Below, in pieces: positions 37,926 to 46,991 of a DNA stretch of 64,000 bases (position 1 is the stretch's first letter; each line of letters begins with the position of its first letter). A program made the position numbers and the translations under genes. The notes below the pieces were generated by a model. The model was not told the origin of the DNA. It ran no database searches and saw nothing but the letters and a program-made list of their open reading frames with translations. Source of the DNA: Desulfobacterales bacterium RIFOXYA12_FULL_46_15 (GTDB taxonomy: Bacteria; Desulfobacterota; Desulfobacteria; Desulfobacterales; Desulfobacteraceae); contig MGTJ01000018.1 in the NCBI GenBank assembly GCA_001799395.1, positions 1 to 64,000 of the forward strand, read 5' to 3'.

Positions 37926-39809
37926 TTGTGTGGGATTGCCGGATATTTCTGCAAAAGCAATGATAAAGTAAATCTGGATTTACTGAAACAGATGACCCGG
38001 ACCCTGATCCACAGAGGTCCGGATGAAGAGGGTTATTTTGTCAATGACAATGGTTCTGCAGGATTGGGCCATCGGCGTTTAAGCATCATTGACCTTGCCA
38101 CAGGCCGGCAGCCCTTGAGCAATGAGGACGGAAGCATCTGGATCTCCTTTAACGGGGAAATTTACAATTTTAAGGATTTGATCCGGGACCTGGAAGCAAA
38201 GGGCCATATCTTCCGCACCAAATCAGATACTGAAGCCATTGTGCATGCCTATGAAGAATGGGGGACGGATGCAGTCAAAAAGCTGAGGGGCATGTTTGCC
38301 TTTGCCCTTTGGGATGAAAACAAGCACCAGCTTTTTCTGGCCCGGGACCGAGTCGGTAAAAAACCTTTGTATTATCTGGATGATACCCGGCGGTTTATGT
38401 TCGGTTCTGAAATCAAGGCGATCCTCCAGGCACCAGGAGTGTCCCGGCAGATCGATTATACCTCTTTTTATGATTATCTGTCCCTGCTGTATGTGCCGGC
38501 TCCGAAAACCATCTTCAAATCCATAAAAAAGCTCCCGGCAGGGCATTGGGCTATGGTAACGGCTGATACCATAAAGATTGAATCCTATTGGGATTTATCT
38601 TTTTTTCCGGATAATGAGTTGACTGAATCCAGGATGATGGAGGATCTTTTGAATATCCTGGAAGAATCTACCCGGATCAGGATGGTCAGTGAAGTGCCCC
38701 TGGGTGCATTCCTGTCCGGAGGGGTGGATTCCTCCGCGGTGGTGGCATTGATGGCAAAAGCCTCTTCTATCCCGGTGAAAACCAATTCCATATCTTTCAG
38801 TTTGGCCAAGTATAATGAGGCTGCCTTTGCGCAGAAAGTAGCAGAATTGTTTAACACGGATCATCATGAATTTCATGTCACGCCCGAGGCAGTGCCCATT
38901 GTAGAAAAGCTGGCCTGGCATTATGATGAACCATTTGCAGATTCTTCAGCCGTCCCGACCTATTATGTGTCTGAAACAGCCCGGAGAAGCGTGACGGTTT
39001 CCTTGTCCGGGGATGGCGGGGATGAAAATTTTGCCGGTTACCGCCGGTATTATTTTGACATGCGGGAAAACGCCGTACGTAATCTGATTCCGGCTGTCTT
39101 GAGAAACCCGGTATTCGGCACCATGGGCAGGCTCTATCCCAAAGCCGATTACCTGCCCCGGATTTTCAGGGGGAAGGCCTTTATCTCCAATGTGGCCCGT
39201 GATCCGGTGGATGCATATTATTTTTCCGTCAGTGCTCTGTATGGTGAAGAAAAGCGAAATCTGGTCAGCCCGGATATCCTGAAGGAAATCGGGGGTTATC
39301 AGACCCGGGACCTGTTTTATGATCTGTATAAAAAAGCGCCGGCCGTTGATCACCTGTCAAAGATTCAATACATAGATATCAAGACCTATTTGTGTGATGA
39401 TATCCTGACCAAGGTGGACCGGGCAGGCATGGCTGTTTCTCTGGAAGTCAGGTGCCCGATCCTGGATCACATGTTCATGGAATATGCAGCCAAAATCCCG
39501 TCAAAATATAAACTGAAGGGTAAAGATGGGAAGCATATTTTTAAAAAAGCCCTGAAAAAATACCTGCCCGACGACATCCTTTATCGAAAGAAGATGGGGT
39601 TTGGGGTTCCGGTGGAAGAATGGCTGAGAAAAGATCTGCGTGATTACGGCCAAAGCTTGGTCTTAAAAGGCGGGGCAAGCCGGCAATACCTGGAAAAATC
39701 CATGCTGGAAAAATTCTGGAATGAACACCAGAGCGGACTGAGAAACCGGTCTACGGAACTCTGGATCATCATGATGCTGAATCTCTGGCATCAGAATTTT
39801 GCCGGTTGA
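37926..39809 (+). CDS. Asparagine synthase (glutamine-hydrolysing), XrtA-system amidotransferase
   Basis: TTG start gives canonical 'MCGIAGYFC'; PP-loop 'FLSGGVDSSAVVAL', 'SLSGDGGDENFAGYRRY'. Confidence 0.92.
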   Translation: MCGIAGYFCKSNDKVNLDLLKQMTRTLIHRGPDEEGYFVNDNGSAGLGHRRLSIIDLATGRQPLSNEDGSIWISFNGEIYNFKDLIRDLEAKGHIFRTKSDTEAIVHAYEEWGTDAVKKLRGMFAFALWDENKHQLFLARDRVGKKPLYYLDDTRRFMFGSEIKAILQAPGVSRQIDYTSFYDYLSLLYVPAPKTIFKSIKKLPAGHWAMVTADTIKIESYWDLSFFPDNELTESRMMEDLLNILEESTRIRMVSEVPLGAFLSGGVDSSAVVALMAKASSIPVKTNSISFSLAKYNEAAFAQKVAELFNTDHHEFHVTPEAVPIVEKLAWHYDEPFADSSAVPTYYVSETARRSVTVSLSGDGGDENFAGYRRYYFDMRENAVRNLIPAVLRNPVFGTMGRLYPKADYLPRIFRGKAFISNVARDPVDAYYFSVSALYGEEKRNLVSPDILKEIGGYQTRDLFYDLYKKAPAVDHLSKIQYIDIKTYLCDDILTKVDRAGMAVSLEVRCPILDHMFMEYAAKIPSKYKLKGKDGKHIFKKALKKYLPDDILYRKKMGFGVPVEEWLRKDLRDYGQSLVLKGGASRQYLEKSMLEKFWNEHQSGLRNRSTELWIIMMLNLWHQNFAG

Positions 39810-40912
39810 TCACGGATATGACTTCTGTCAGGGTTGTGCATGTGATTTATTCCTTTGGGATCGGCGGTCTTGAAAAAGGCATCACCACCCTGATCAACCA
39901 TGGGTCTCCTGATATTGAGCATACCATCATCAGCCTTTGTGGCAACCGGGAATCGGAAAGGTTCTTGAAACGGCCTGCAAGGATTATCTCTCTGGACAAG
40001 CAACACGGTAATTCCCTAAGGTTTATATGGGGATTATCCAAGTTGATTCAAAGCATTCATCCGGATGTTGTCCATACAAGGAACTGGAGCGGTATGGATG
40101 GTGTTCTGGCGGCAAAGCTTGCCGGAGTGAAAACCATTATTCATGGTGAGCACGGCTGGGACATGTTCGATCCAGCGGGCGCAGACAAAAAAAGAAGAAG
40201 GGTCAGAAAACTGATTTCCTTTCTGGTGAGCCATTACACCTGTGTGTCAAAGCAGCTTGAATTCTGGCTCAAACATGAAGTCAGAGTGAAAAAAAACATT
40301 ATCCAGATTTATAACGGTATTGATGCGATGCGGTTCCGGCCTGCAGACCGGGAAGAAAAATCTGCTTTAAAACAGCAGTTCGGGTTTTCACCAAATAATT
40401 TTATTGTTGGGATTGTGGCTCGCCTGGATGCCATCAAAAACCATTCGACATTATTTGAAGCATTTAAAATTGTCTTCCAAAGCAATCCTTTTGCAAAACT
40501 GGTGGTGGTGGGCGATGGGCCTGAAGCAGAACGTTTGAAATCCGAAGCGTCTGAAAATATACTATTTCTTGGGTATCGTTCAGATGCGGATATACTGATG
40601 CGGTGTTTTGATGTGTTTGTGCTGCCATCATTTAATGAGGGCATATCCAATACCATTTTGGAGGCCATGGCTTCCGGGCTGCCGGTGATAGCCTCCAATG
40701 CCGGCGGGAATCCGGAAATTGTGGAAGACGGCGTGAACGGATTTCTTGTGGAATCCCGGGAACCGGCCCGGATGGCGGACAGGATGATGGAATATATTAC
40801 CGGACCGGATATCATGGTCAGGCACGGGGAGCAGGGGCGGAAACTGGCTATTGAAAATTTCTCCATAGAGGCCATGGTTAACCGGTATGAATCTGTTTAT
40901 CAACCTGGTTGA
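39806..40912 (+). CDS. Glycosyltransferase (TIGR03088-type, XrtA system)
   Basis: 'RVVHVIYSFGIGGLEKGITTLINH', 'VLPSFNEGISNTILEAMASGLPVIASNAGGNPEIVEDGVNGFLV'. Confidence 0.88.
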   Translation: MITDMTSVRVVHVIYSFGIGGLEKGITTLINHGSPDIEHTIISLCGNRESERFLKRPARIISLDKQHGNSLRFIWGLSKLIQSIHPDVVHTRNWSGMDGVLAAKLAGVKTIIHGEHGWDMFDPAGADKKRRRVRKLISFLVSHYTCVSKQLEFWLKHEVRVKKNIIQIYNGIDAMRFRPADREEKSALKQQFGFSPNNFIVGIVARLDAIKNHSTLFEAFKIVFQSNPFAKLVVVGDGPEAERLKSEASENILFLGYRSDADILMRCFDVFVLPSFNEGISNTILEAMASGLPVIASNAGGNPEIVEDGVNGFLVESREPARMADRMMEYITGPDIMVRHGEQGRKLAIENFSIEAMVNRYESVYQPG

Positions 40913-40918
40913 TGGAAA

Positions 40919-42235
40919 TTGAGCATTTTGAATGATGATACCCTGAAAATCATACCATTAGCCCCTTTGATCTGGCTGGTATGCATTGTTTATGGGAGCC
41001 TGATTCCGTTTCATATCCGCCCTGTTGTTTTTTCTGATGCCTTGATTTTATTCAGACAGATCCCCCTTTTGAATCTAGAGGCAGGGTCTAGGGCAGATTG
41101 GGTCGCCAATATCCTTTTATACACCCCCCTTGGTTTTTTGCTTTCCGGGGCGGTATTTTCTAAATCCACTTCGGTTTTAAAAAACAGTCTGCTTTCCGGG
41201 GCTGTTTTTTTTTCCTGCCTACTGGTTGCCCTTCTTGTCGAATTCTTTCAAATCTTTTTTTCTCCCAGAACCGTTTCCTTAAATGATCTGATTGCAGAAA
41301 CCATCGGAAGTCTTGCTGGTGTTTTTTTATGGCAGGCCTGTGGGCAAAAGCTGTTAAAAACCTGGCAGGTTTTGACGTGCAAAAGCCGTCCGGAATCCAG
41401 ATTGACTGCAATGTTTGTTTTTTATGTGATCTTTTTAATCAGTATTGCGCTTTTTCCCTTTGACTTTTTGATTTCAATACAGGAGATCCATAAAAAATTT
41501 CAGACATGGAAAACCCAGCCGTTCCTGGATTCCGGTTTTGTTTTCTGGTTAAAAATTCCTGTTGAAGCCATGCTTTTTATTCCCTTAGGGGGATACATTG
41601 GTCTGAAACTCAGGCACGTATCATTAAAAAGAAAAATGATTTTTACACTGACTGTTGCTTTAATTATCTCTTTTCTAATTGAATTTTTACAGTTTTTTTT
41701 AGTCTCCGGTATTTCACAGCCTTTTTCTGTGTTGGTAAAGGGAGCAGGGGCCTTTGCTGGATTATTGATCACAAAAATACCAATGAACCGCTACTGGGTG
41801 TTCTTCAAACCCTTTGCAGGCCTTCTGGCGGCCGGTGCAATGCCTTTATACCTGATCATATGTCTGAGACTGAATGGTTGGGGGGTGTCGGGTTGGATAA
41901 ATGTCAGGAGCGCAATTTCAAGCTTTGAGTTTCACATGCTGATTCCATTTTATTTCCATTATTTTACAACAGAAACCCGGGCTGTTCTCAGCCTTATTCT
42001 GAGTTTCGGTCTATATGTACCCATCGGAATGGTAGGATGGATACTCCGTTTCCGGTTGTCCCTGTCGGTTTTTATTGCTGTGGGCCTGGCATTTGCCGTA
42101 GAATCGGGAAAACTTTTCCAAGCCGGACTTCATCCTGATTTTACCAATATTCTTGTTGCCGGTGTATCGGTTATCACCGGTTTTAAGCTGTTGGGTTATT
42201 TTCTTCCTGTTCTGAGTCAATTGTATAATGAATAA
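40919..42235 (+). CDS. VanZ-like membrane protein, apparently three tandem VanZ-like units
   Basis: 'ANILLYTPLGFLLS...LVEFFQIFFSPRTVSLNDLIAETIGSLAG', then 'EAMLFIPLGGYIG...LIEFLQFFLVSGIS', then 'LYVPIGMVGW...VESGKLFQAGLHPDFTNILVAG'. Confidence 0.75.
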   Translation: MSILNDDTLKIIPLAPLIWLVCIVYGSLIPFHIRPVVFSDALILFRQIPLLNLEAGSRADWVANILLYTPLGFLLSGAVFSKSTSVLKNSLLSGAVFFSCLLVALLVEFFQIFFSPRTVSLNDLIAETIGSLAGVFLWQACGQKLLKTWQVLTCKSRPESRLTAMFVFYVIFLISIALFPFDFLISIQEIHKKFQTWKTQPFLDSGFVFWLKIPVEAMLFIPLGGYIGLKLRHVSLKRKMIFTLTVALIISFLIEFLQFFLVSGISQPFSVLVKGAGAFAGLLITKIPMNRYWVFFKPFAGLLAAGAMPLYLIICLRLNGWGVSGWINVRSAISSFEFHMLIPFYFHYFTTETRAVLSLILSFGLYVPIGMVGWILRFRLSLSVFIAVGLAFAVESGKLFQAGLHPDFTNILVAGVSVITGFKLLGYFLPVLSQLYNE

Positions 42236-44078
42236 ATCGATTGCCATTGCATCAGCCGTTCTTCTCGGGGTGTCCTGTTACACTTATCCTCCGGGCTGGA
42301 TACTGCCCGGCATGGTTCTTTTTGCCTTGGGCTGCTTTTTGTGGATATACCCTAAAACCTGGATGTTTATCGTACCTGCGGCAGTACCGGTATTTGATTT
42401 TTCTCCTGTGACGGGTATATTGTTTTTCAATGAATTTGATATGGTGGTTATGACCGTATGCCTGGTTTTATATCTAAAACCGTATAAGACCAATAAAACC
42501 CTTTCATTTCCCAGGGGGGCAAAATTATTGATCGTAATAATGTCCTTTCTGTATGGTGTAAGTGTTCTGCTTGGTATCTATCCTTTTGAGCCCTTTGAAT
42601 GGGACCGGATTGCCCACCCCTACAGTCGGTATTCAAGCCTCCGGATGATAAAGGGATATATTTTTGCGGTGTTGTTGATCCCCTTTTTACAGCAGGGAAT
42701 TTATTATTCTGAAAACATAAAGAAATTCATCCTTCCTGGCCTTATGGCCGGATTCGGGTTTGTGGCAGCATTTGTATTATGGGAGCGCCAGGTTTTTTCA
42801 GGTCTGTTTAATTTTTCCAACGATTACCGAATTACTTCGACCTTTTTTGAAATGAATACGGGAGGTGCATTTATTGACGGTTATCTGTCCATGAGCCTGC
42901 CTTTTATTTTTGCCTGTTTTTTCTTCTGGAAGAATCCGCTCGTGAAAATTGCAGGTTTCGGATTGTTCTGTGCCGGGCTGTATGCACTTCTGGTCACTTT
43001 TTCGCGGATATGTTATGCTTCGTTCCTTGTGTCTATGATGCCATTGGCTATCGGCGGGATTGTGGTCCATGCAAAAAAATGGAAAACAACATTGTTGATC
43101 ATCATGATAATCATGGTGACGGCTATGATGACACTGCCGGTTCTAAAAGGAGGATATATTAAAGATCGTTTTAGCGGTTTGGCTGACGGTATTGCCATCC
43201 GTTTGCAGCACTGGCACGATGCTTACCGGAAAATGAGCCCGGATTCAACAAACATTTTTTTCGGCATGGGGCCAGGGACTTTTCCAGCCTTGTATTTTGA
43301 AATTCCTGATTATATCAAACCTGGTATCTACAAGATCATGACGGAAAAAGAGAATAAATTTCTCAGGCTCTATCCAGGAGATTCATTATATTTCGGTCAA
43401 AGAATTTTACCGAAACCGGATCAAACATATACTCTAACATTTTTTGCAAGGTCCGGCCGGTCCGGAAGCGATTTAACATTCCCTGTCTGTGAAAAATCCA
43501 TACTGCATTCATTTAACTGTAATTGGAAGACAATAGCAATAACAGGTGATGGCAAAACCTGGGAACCTTATAAAATTGATTACCCTGATCTTAAAATCGG
43601 GCAGGGAAGTTTTTATCAGAAACGGCCGGTTGAGATAGCCATATATAACGGCAGCGGTAATTCTGTGATTGATATTGATAATATCATGCTGACTGACGGT
43701 GAAGGGGATAACCTCATACAAAATGGTGATTTTTCCAAAGGCAGCCATTTTTGGTTTTTTACTGTGGATAATCATCTGCCGTGGCATATCAAAAATTTAT
43801 GGGTGAGCCTGTTATTTGAAACAGGATTATTGGGTTTATCGGCCTTTTCGTTGTTTGTCTTGTTTGTCTTTATAATCCTTCTCCAAAGTATTGCAAAAAA
43901 GGATCTATTGTCTTTGATACTGTTCAGTTCTTTTTGTGGGTTTTTTACCGTTGGACTTATAGACAGCCTTTTTGATTCTCCCCGGATAGCCTTTCTTTTT
44001 TATTTTTTCTCGTTTTTGTCCCTGCTTTATGCAGGCACAGACAATGATGACCGCAACCGGTTAAACCTTAAGAGTTAA
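42228..44078 (+). CDS. O-antigen ligase/polymerase family membrane protein with a large beta-rich periplasmic insert
   Basis: Multi-TM with 'FFGMGPGTFPALYFE'; about 130-residue soluble insert 'YPGDSLYFGQRILPKPDQTYTLTFFARSG...NLIQNGDFSKGSHFWFF' before the terminal TM segments. Confidence 0.75.
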   Translation: MNKSIAIASAVLLGVSCYTYPPGWILPGMVLFALGCFLWIYPKTWMFIVPAAVPVFDFSPVTGILFFNEFDMVVMTVCLVLYLKPYKTNKTLSFPRGAKLLIVIMSFLYGVSVLLGIYPFEPFEWDRIAHPYSRYSSLRMIKGYIFAVLLIPFLQQGIYYSENIKKFILPGLMAGFGFVAAFVLWERQVFSGLFNFSNDYRITSTFFEMNTGGAFIDGYLSMSLPFIFACFFFWKNPLVKIAGFGLFCAGLYALLVTFSRICYASFLVSMMPLAIGGIVVHAKKWKTTLLIIMIIMVTAMMTLPVLKGGYIKDRFSGLADGIAIRLQHWHDAYRKMSPDSTNIFFGMGPGTFPALYFEIPDYIKPGIYKIMTEKENKFLRLYPGDSLYFGQRILPKPDQTYTLTFFARSGRSGSDLTFPVCEKSILHSFNCNWKTIAITGDGKTWEPYKIDYPDLKIGQGSFYQKRPVEIAIYNGSGNSVIDIDNIMLTDGEGDNLIQNGDFSKGSHFWFFTVDNHLPWHIKNLWVSLLFETGLLGLSAFSLFVLFVFIILLQSIAKKDLLSLILFSSFCGFFTVGLIDSLFDSPRIAFLFYFFSFLSLLYAGTDNDDRNRLNLKS

Positions 44079-44091
44079 TAAAAGGGGTAAA

Positions 44092-45447
44092 ATGTATAAT
44101 AAGTTTGTAAAACATATTATTTTCCCGCTTCATGAAAAAATACTAGGCAGAGAAACTTATCAATTTCTGGGTCGTCTTGAAAAGGAGCAGTATCTTGACG
44201 GACGGGAACTTGAATTACTCAGGTTCAGGAAGCTGAAAGCGCTGCTGATTCATGCCGGTAAAAATATATCTTTTTACAAGCAGCGGTTTGCCGATGCAGG
44301 GTTTAATCCTGAAAAAATGCAAGCCATTGAGGATATTAGGGTTTTACCGCTCTTGTCCAAGGAAGAAATCCGTAAAAATCTTGACCGGATGAAATGGAAG
44401 GATACTCCGGGAGGGCTTTTTCGCTATAATACCGGCGGATCATCCGGAAAACCCCTTGTGTTTTATTTTGATCGGCGGCGCCAGGCTTATGATGCGGCTG
44501 CCAGGGCCCTGACCCATAAATGGTGGGGTGTGGATATCGGGGATAAGGAATTATATTTATGGGGATCTCCCCTTGAGATCACGAAGCAGGATAAGATGAA
44601 AGATTTTCGGGACTGGCTGACCAATGACCTTTTGATCAGTGCCTTTGAAATCTCTGAAAAAAAAATCCCGGAGATGATGGAAAAAATAAAAAGATTTAAG
44701 CCCAAATGTGTATTTGGTTATCCCAGCACCATTGCTTTGTTTTGCGAGGTTGCGGGTAAATTTGGCTACCGGCTTGATAAAGAAGGAGTCAATGTTGTTT
44801 TTTCAACGGCTGAAGTTCTGTACGATCACCAAAGGGAAAGCATTTCAAAAAGCTTTGGGGGTGTTCCGGTAACCGATTGCTATGGCAGCCGGGAAGGCGG
44901 GTTTGTCTGTCACGAATGCGAACAGGGTCGGTATCATGTGATTGAGCCCAATTATCTCATAGAGTTTTTGCAGAATGGCAGAGATGTCGGCATAGGAGAA
45001 GACGGCGAAGTGATTCTGACCCATCTTGATGCCTGGGGCATGCCTTTTATCAGGTACCGGACAGGCGATGTGGCTCAGCCGGGTGAAGGCGGCTGCACCT
45101 GTGGCAGAACCTGGCGAACTATCCGGAATATCAGGGGCCGGACTACCGATTTTATTGTTACCCCGGATGGGCGGTGGCAGCATGCCCTTTCTGTGATTTA
45201 TGTGGTTCGGGATATTGAAGGGGTTGATGAATTCAAAATTATTCAGCACCGGCCGGATGAGGTTGAGGTCCTGATCAAAATTCATCCTGAAATTTTTCCA
45301 GCCAATGGACAGACGTGTATTGTTCAAGGCTTTAAAAAAAGAATGGGCAATGAGGTGAATGTGATGGTCAATTTTGTGGATGAGATCCCCAGGGATGCCT
45401 CCGGTAAATACAGGTATGTAGTATCGAAAGTAGCATCTTTTAAATAA
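44092..45447 (+). CDS. Phenylacetate-CoA ligase (PaaK)-like adenylate-forming enzyme
   Basis: 'YNTGGSSGKPLVFYFDRRRQ', 'DCYGSREGGFVCHECEQGRYHV', 'IRYRTGDVAQ', C-terminal 'EIPRDASGKYRYVVSKV'. Confidence 0.85.
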   Translation: MYNKFVKHIIFPLHEKILGRETYQFLGRLEKEQYLDGRELELLRFRKLKALLIHAGKNISFYKQRFADAGFNPEKMQAIEDIRVLPLLSKEEIRKNLDRMKWKDTPGGLFRYNTGGSSGKPLVFYFDRRRQAYDAAARALTHKWWGVDIGDKELYLWGSPLEITKQDKMKDFRDWLTNDLLISAFEISEKKIPEMMEKIKRFKPKCVFGYPSTIALFCEVAGKFGYRLDKEGVNVVFSTAEVLYDHQRESISKSFGGVPVTDCYGSREGGFVCHECEQGRYHVIEPNYLIEFLQNGRDVGIGEDGEVILTHLDAWGMPFIRYRTGDVAQPGEGGCTCGRTWRTIRNIRGRTTDFIVTPDGRWQHALSVIYVVRDIEGVDEFKIIQHRPDEVEVLIKIHPEIFPANGQTCIVQGFKKRMGNEVNVMVNFVDEIPRDASGKYRYVVSKVASFK

Positions 45448-45605
45448 GCAAATGCATTCTGTAACGGGTTCACTTCTCAGTGTGTGTTTGTTGTCAAAGG
45501 TTCTTTAAGGTATTCGATTTTGGACGATATTATGTATTCTTGACAAAAACCCCCTTTCTATTCTATCCTTTTAAAGGATTGATTTGCTAATTTAAAATAG
45601 AGACC

Positions 45606-46595
45606 ATGACCTTATATCCGGAACAAAATGACAAAATTGAGAGGCAGGCTTTTCAGTATTCCCTCATGGGGGAAAGGTGGATTGGCTCTCCTGCGACCAT
45701 CACGTGGAGTTTTGCCGAAGATAGTACCTATGATCAGATCCTGAGCCGGAGTTATTCCGATTATCCTGATTTTGAGGCTGCCTTTGATGCAACCCAGAAG
45801 CAATTGGTGCAAAGTGCATTTCAAGCCTGGGAGGATGCTGCCAATATTGATTTTGTCGAGCAGGATGATTCTTCTGCCACCAAGGTCAGAATCGGGTTGG
45901 ACTCAATTGATGGTCGCAGTTTGAGTGGCGGAACCTTAGGTCAGGCCACTGTTTGGTCGACAAACAATATATTTAACCATGCTGCTATCCAGATCGATTC
46001 GGCCGACATGCCAGAGGCTGATTTCAGCACAAATAGCCCGCCCTCCGGCAAGTGGTCCTTTTTTGCGACCGTTACCCATGAGATCGGTCACGCTTTGGGA
46101 CTTGCTCACTCTTCCTTATCCTCGGCTTTGATGTATCGTTTCTCCGGCAGCACAGTGGACCTGACAGCCGACGATATTGCAGGCATTGTCGCTGTTTATG
46201 GTCAACCCCAAAGAGTATCACAAAGTGTCCAGGACCTTCCATCACTGGCAAAAGGGATTGACCCCACCATGTACCTGGCGGTAAATCAGGATGTGGCCTA
46301 TGCCGGAATTGATCCTGTCATGCATTTCAACACTTTTGGCTGGCTCGAAGGACGCAATCCCAATAATTTTTTCGATGTTCAATTTTATCTTGCGGCTAAT
46401 CCCGATGTTAGCGCCGCCGTCGTGAATCCATTGGACCACTATATCGAATTCGGCTGGAAGGAGAACCGGGACCCTTCCGAAAACTTCAGCACCAGCGGCT
46501 ACCTTGACGCCAACCCGGATGTTAAACTGGTCGGCATCAATCCCTTGTTACACTATTTAACGTTCGGTTACGGCGAAGGCAGACCTTTGGCTTGA
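45606..46595 (+). CDS. Matrixin-family metalloprotease with C-terminal repeats; probable type I secretion substrate
   Basis: Zinc motif 'HEIGHALGLAHSS' followed by Met-turn-like 'ALMYRFSG'; no signal peptide; three C-terminal repeats; T1SS genes follow. Confidence 0.85.
   Translation: MTLYPEQNDKIERQAFQYSLMGERWIGSPATITWSFAEDSTYDQILSRSYSDYPDFEAAFDATQKQLVQSAFQAWEDAANIDFVEQDDSSATKVRIGLDSIDGRSLSGGTLGQATVWSTNNIFNHAAIQIDSADMPEADFSTNSPPSGKWSFFATVTHEIGHALGLAHSSLSSALMYRFSGSTVDLTADDIAGIVAVYGQPQRVSQSVQDLPSLAKGIDPTMYLAVNQDVAYAGIDPVMHFNTFGWLEGRNPNNFFDVQFYLAANPDVSAAVVNPLDHYIEFGWKENRDPSENFSTSGYLDANPDVKLVGINPLLHYLTFGYGEGRPLA
46271..46595 (+). repeat. Three tandem protein repeats (YLxxNxDVxxxxxxPxxHYxxFGxxExRxP)
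   Basis: 'YLAVNQDVAYAGIDPVMHFNTFGWLEGRNP', 'YLAANPDVSAAVVNPLDHYIEFGWKENRDP', 'YLDANPDVKLVGINPLLHYLTFGYGEGRPLA'. Confidence 0.85.
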
Positions 46596-46787
46596 ATGCG
46601 CTATAATTAATCACTCTGTATTGTGTTCAAAATTTCCTTCATGCCCATCCATTAACCCTATCGATATAAAATTATCTATTGACATGTCCTCTATTCTGAT
46701 TAATGTTAGTCAGCCATTGACCATGGGCTTGAGGGTTTTTCCAATTGAAGGCCCCCCTGGCCATAAAAAGGTTTTTTAGGAGGCAGA

Positions 46788-46988
46788 GTGCACGAACCCG
46801 GAGTCTTGATTGCCGTTAATGTTTTGTTGTTGTATACCCTTCTGGGACCTGTGGTTTTGTTTGCCATCTATGTTTTATTTGATTTTCTGAACAAACCCGC
46901 AAAAAGACAGGCACCTGCAACCCCTCAAAAAAAAAATCCGGCATTATGGACAAAAGAAGAGATCCATGCCCACCTGAACCGGATATGA
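46788..46988 (+). CDS. Small single-TM protein upstream of the T1SS ABC genes
   Basis: 66 aa, GTG start with upstream aggaggcag RBS-like sequence, hydrophobic N-terminus, 'LWTKEEIHAHLNRI' tail; 3-nt gap to the ABC gene. Confidence 0.6.
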   Translation: MHEPGVLIAVNVLLLYTLLGPVVLFAIYVLFDFLNKPAKRQAPATPQKKNPALWTKEEIHAHLNRI

Positions 46989-46991
46989 TCC

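Noticed and set aside
40309-40875. 188-aa minus-strand ORF within the TIGR03088-type glycosyltransferase
   Set aside because: Antisense to conserved GT-B motifs; Ser-rich low-complexity translation typical of a shadow ORF.
45540-45570. TTGACA-N19-TATCCT promoter upstream of the matrixin gene
   Set aside because: Spacer too long and -10 weak; plausible position but not supported enough to list as a feature.
46679-46706. TTGACA-N16-TAATGT promoter upstream of the T1SS genes
   Set aside because: Good -35 but poor -10 match; needs transcript mapping.
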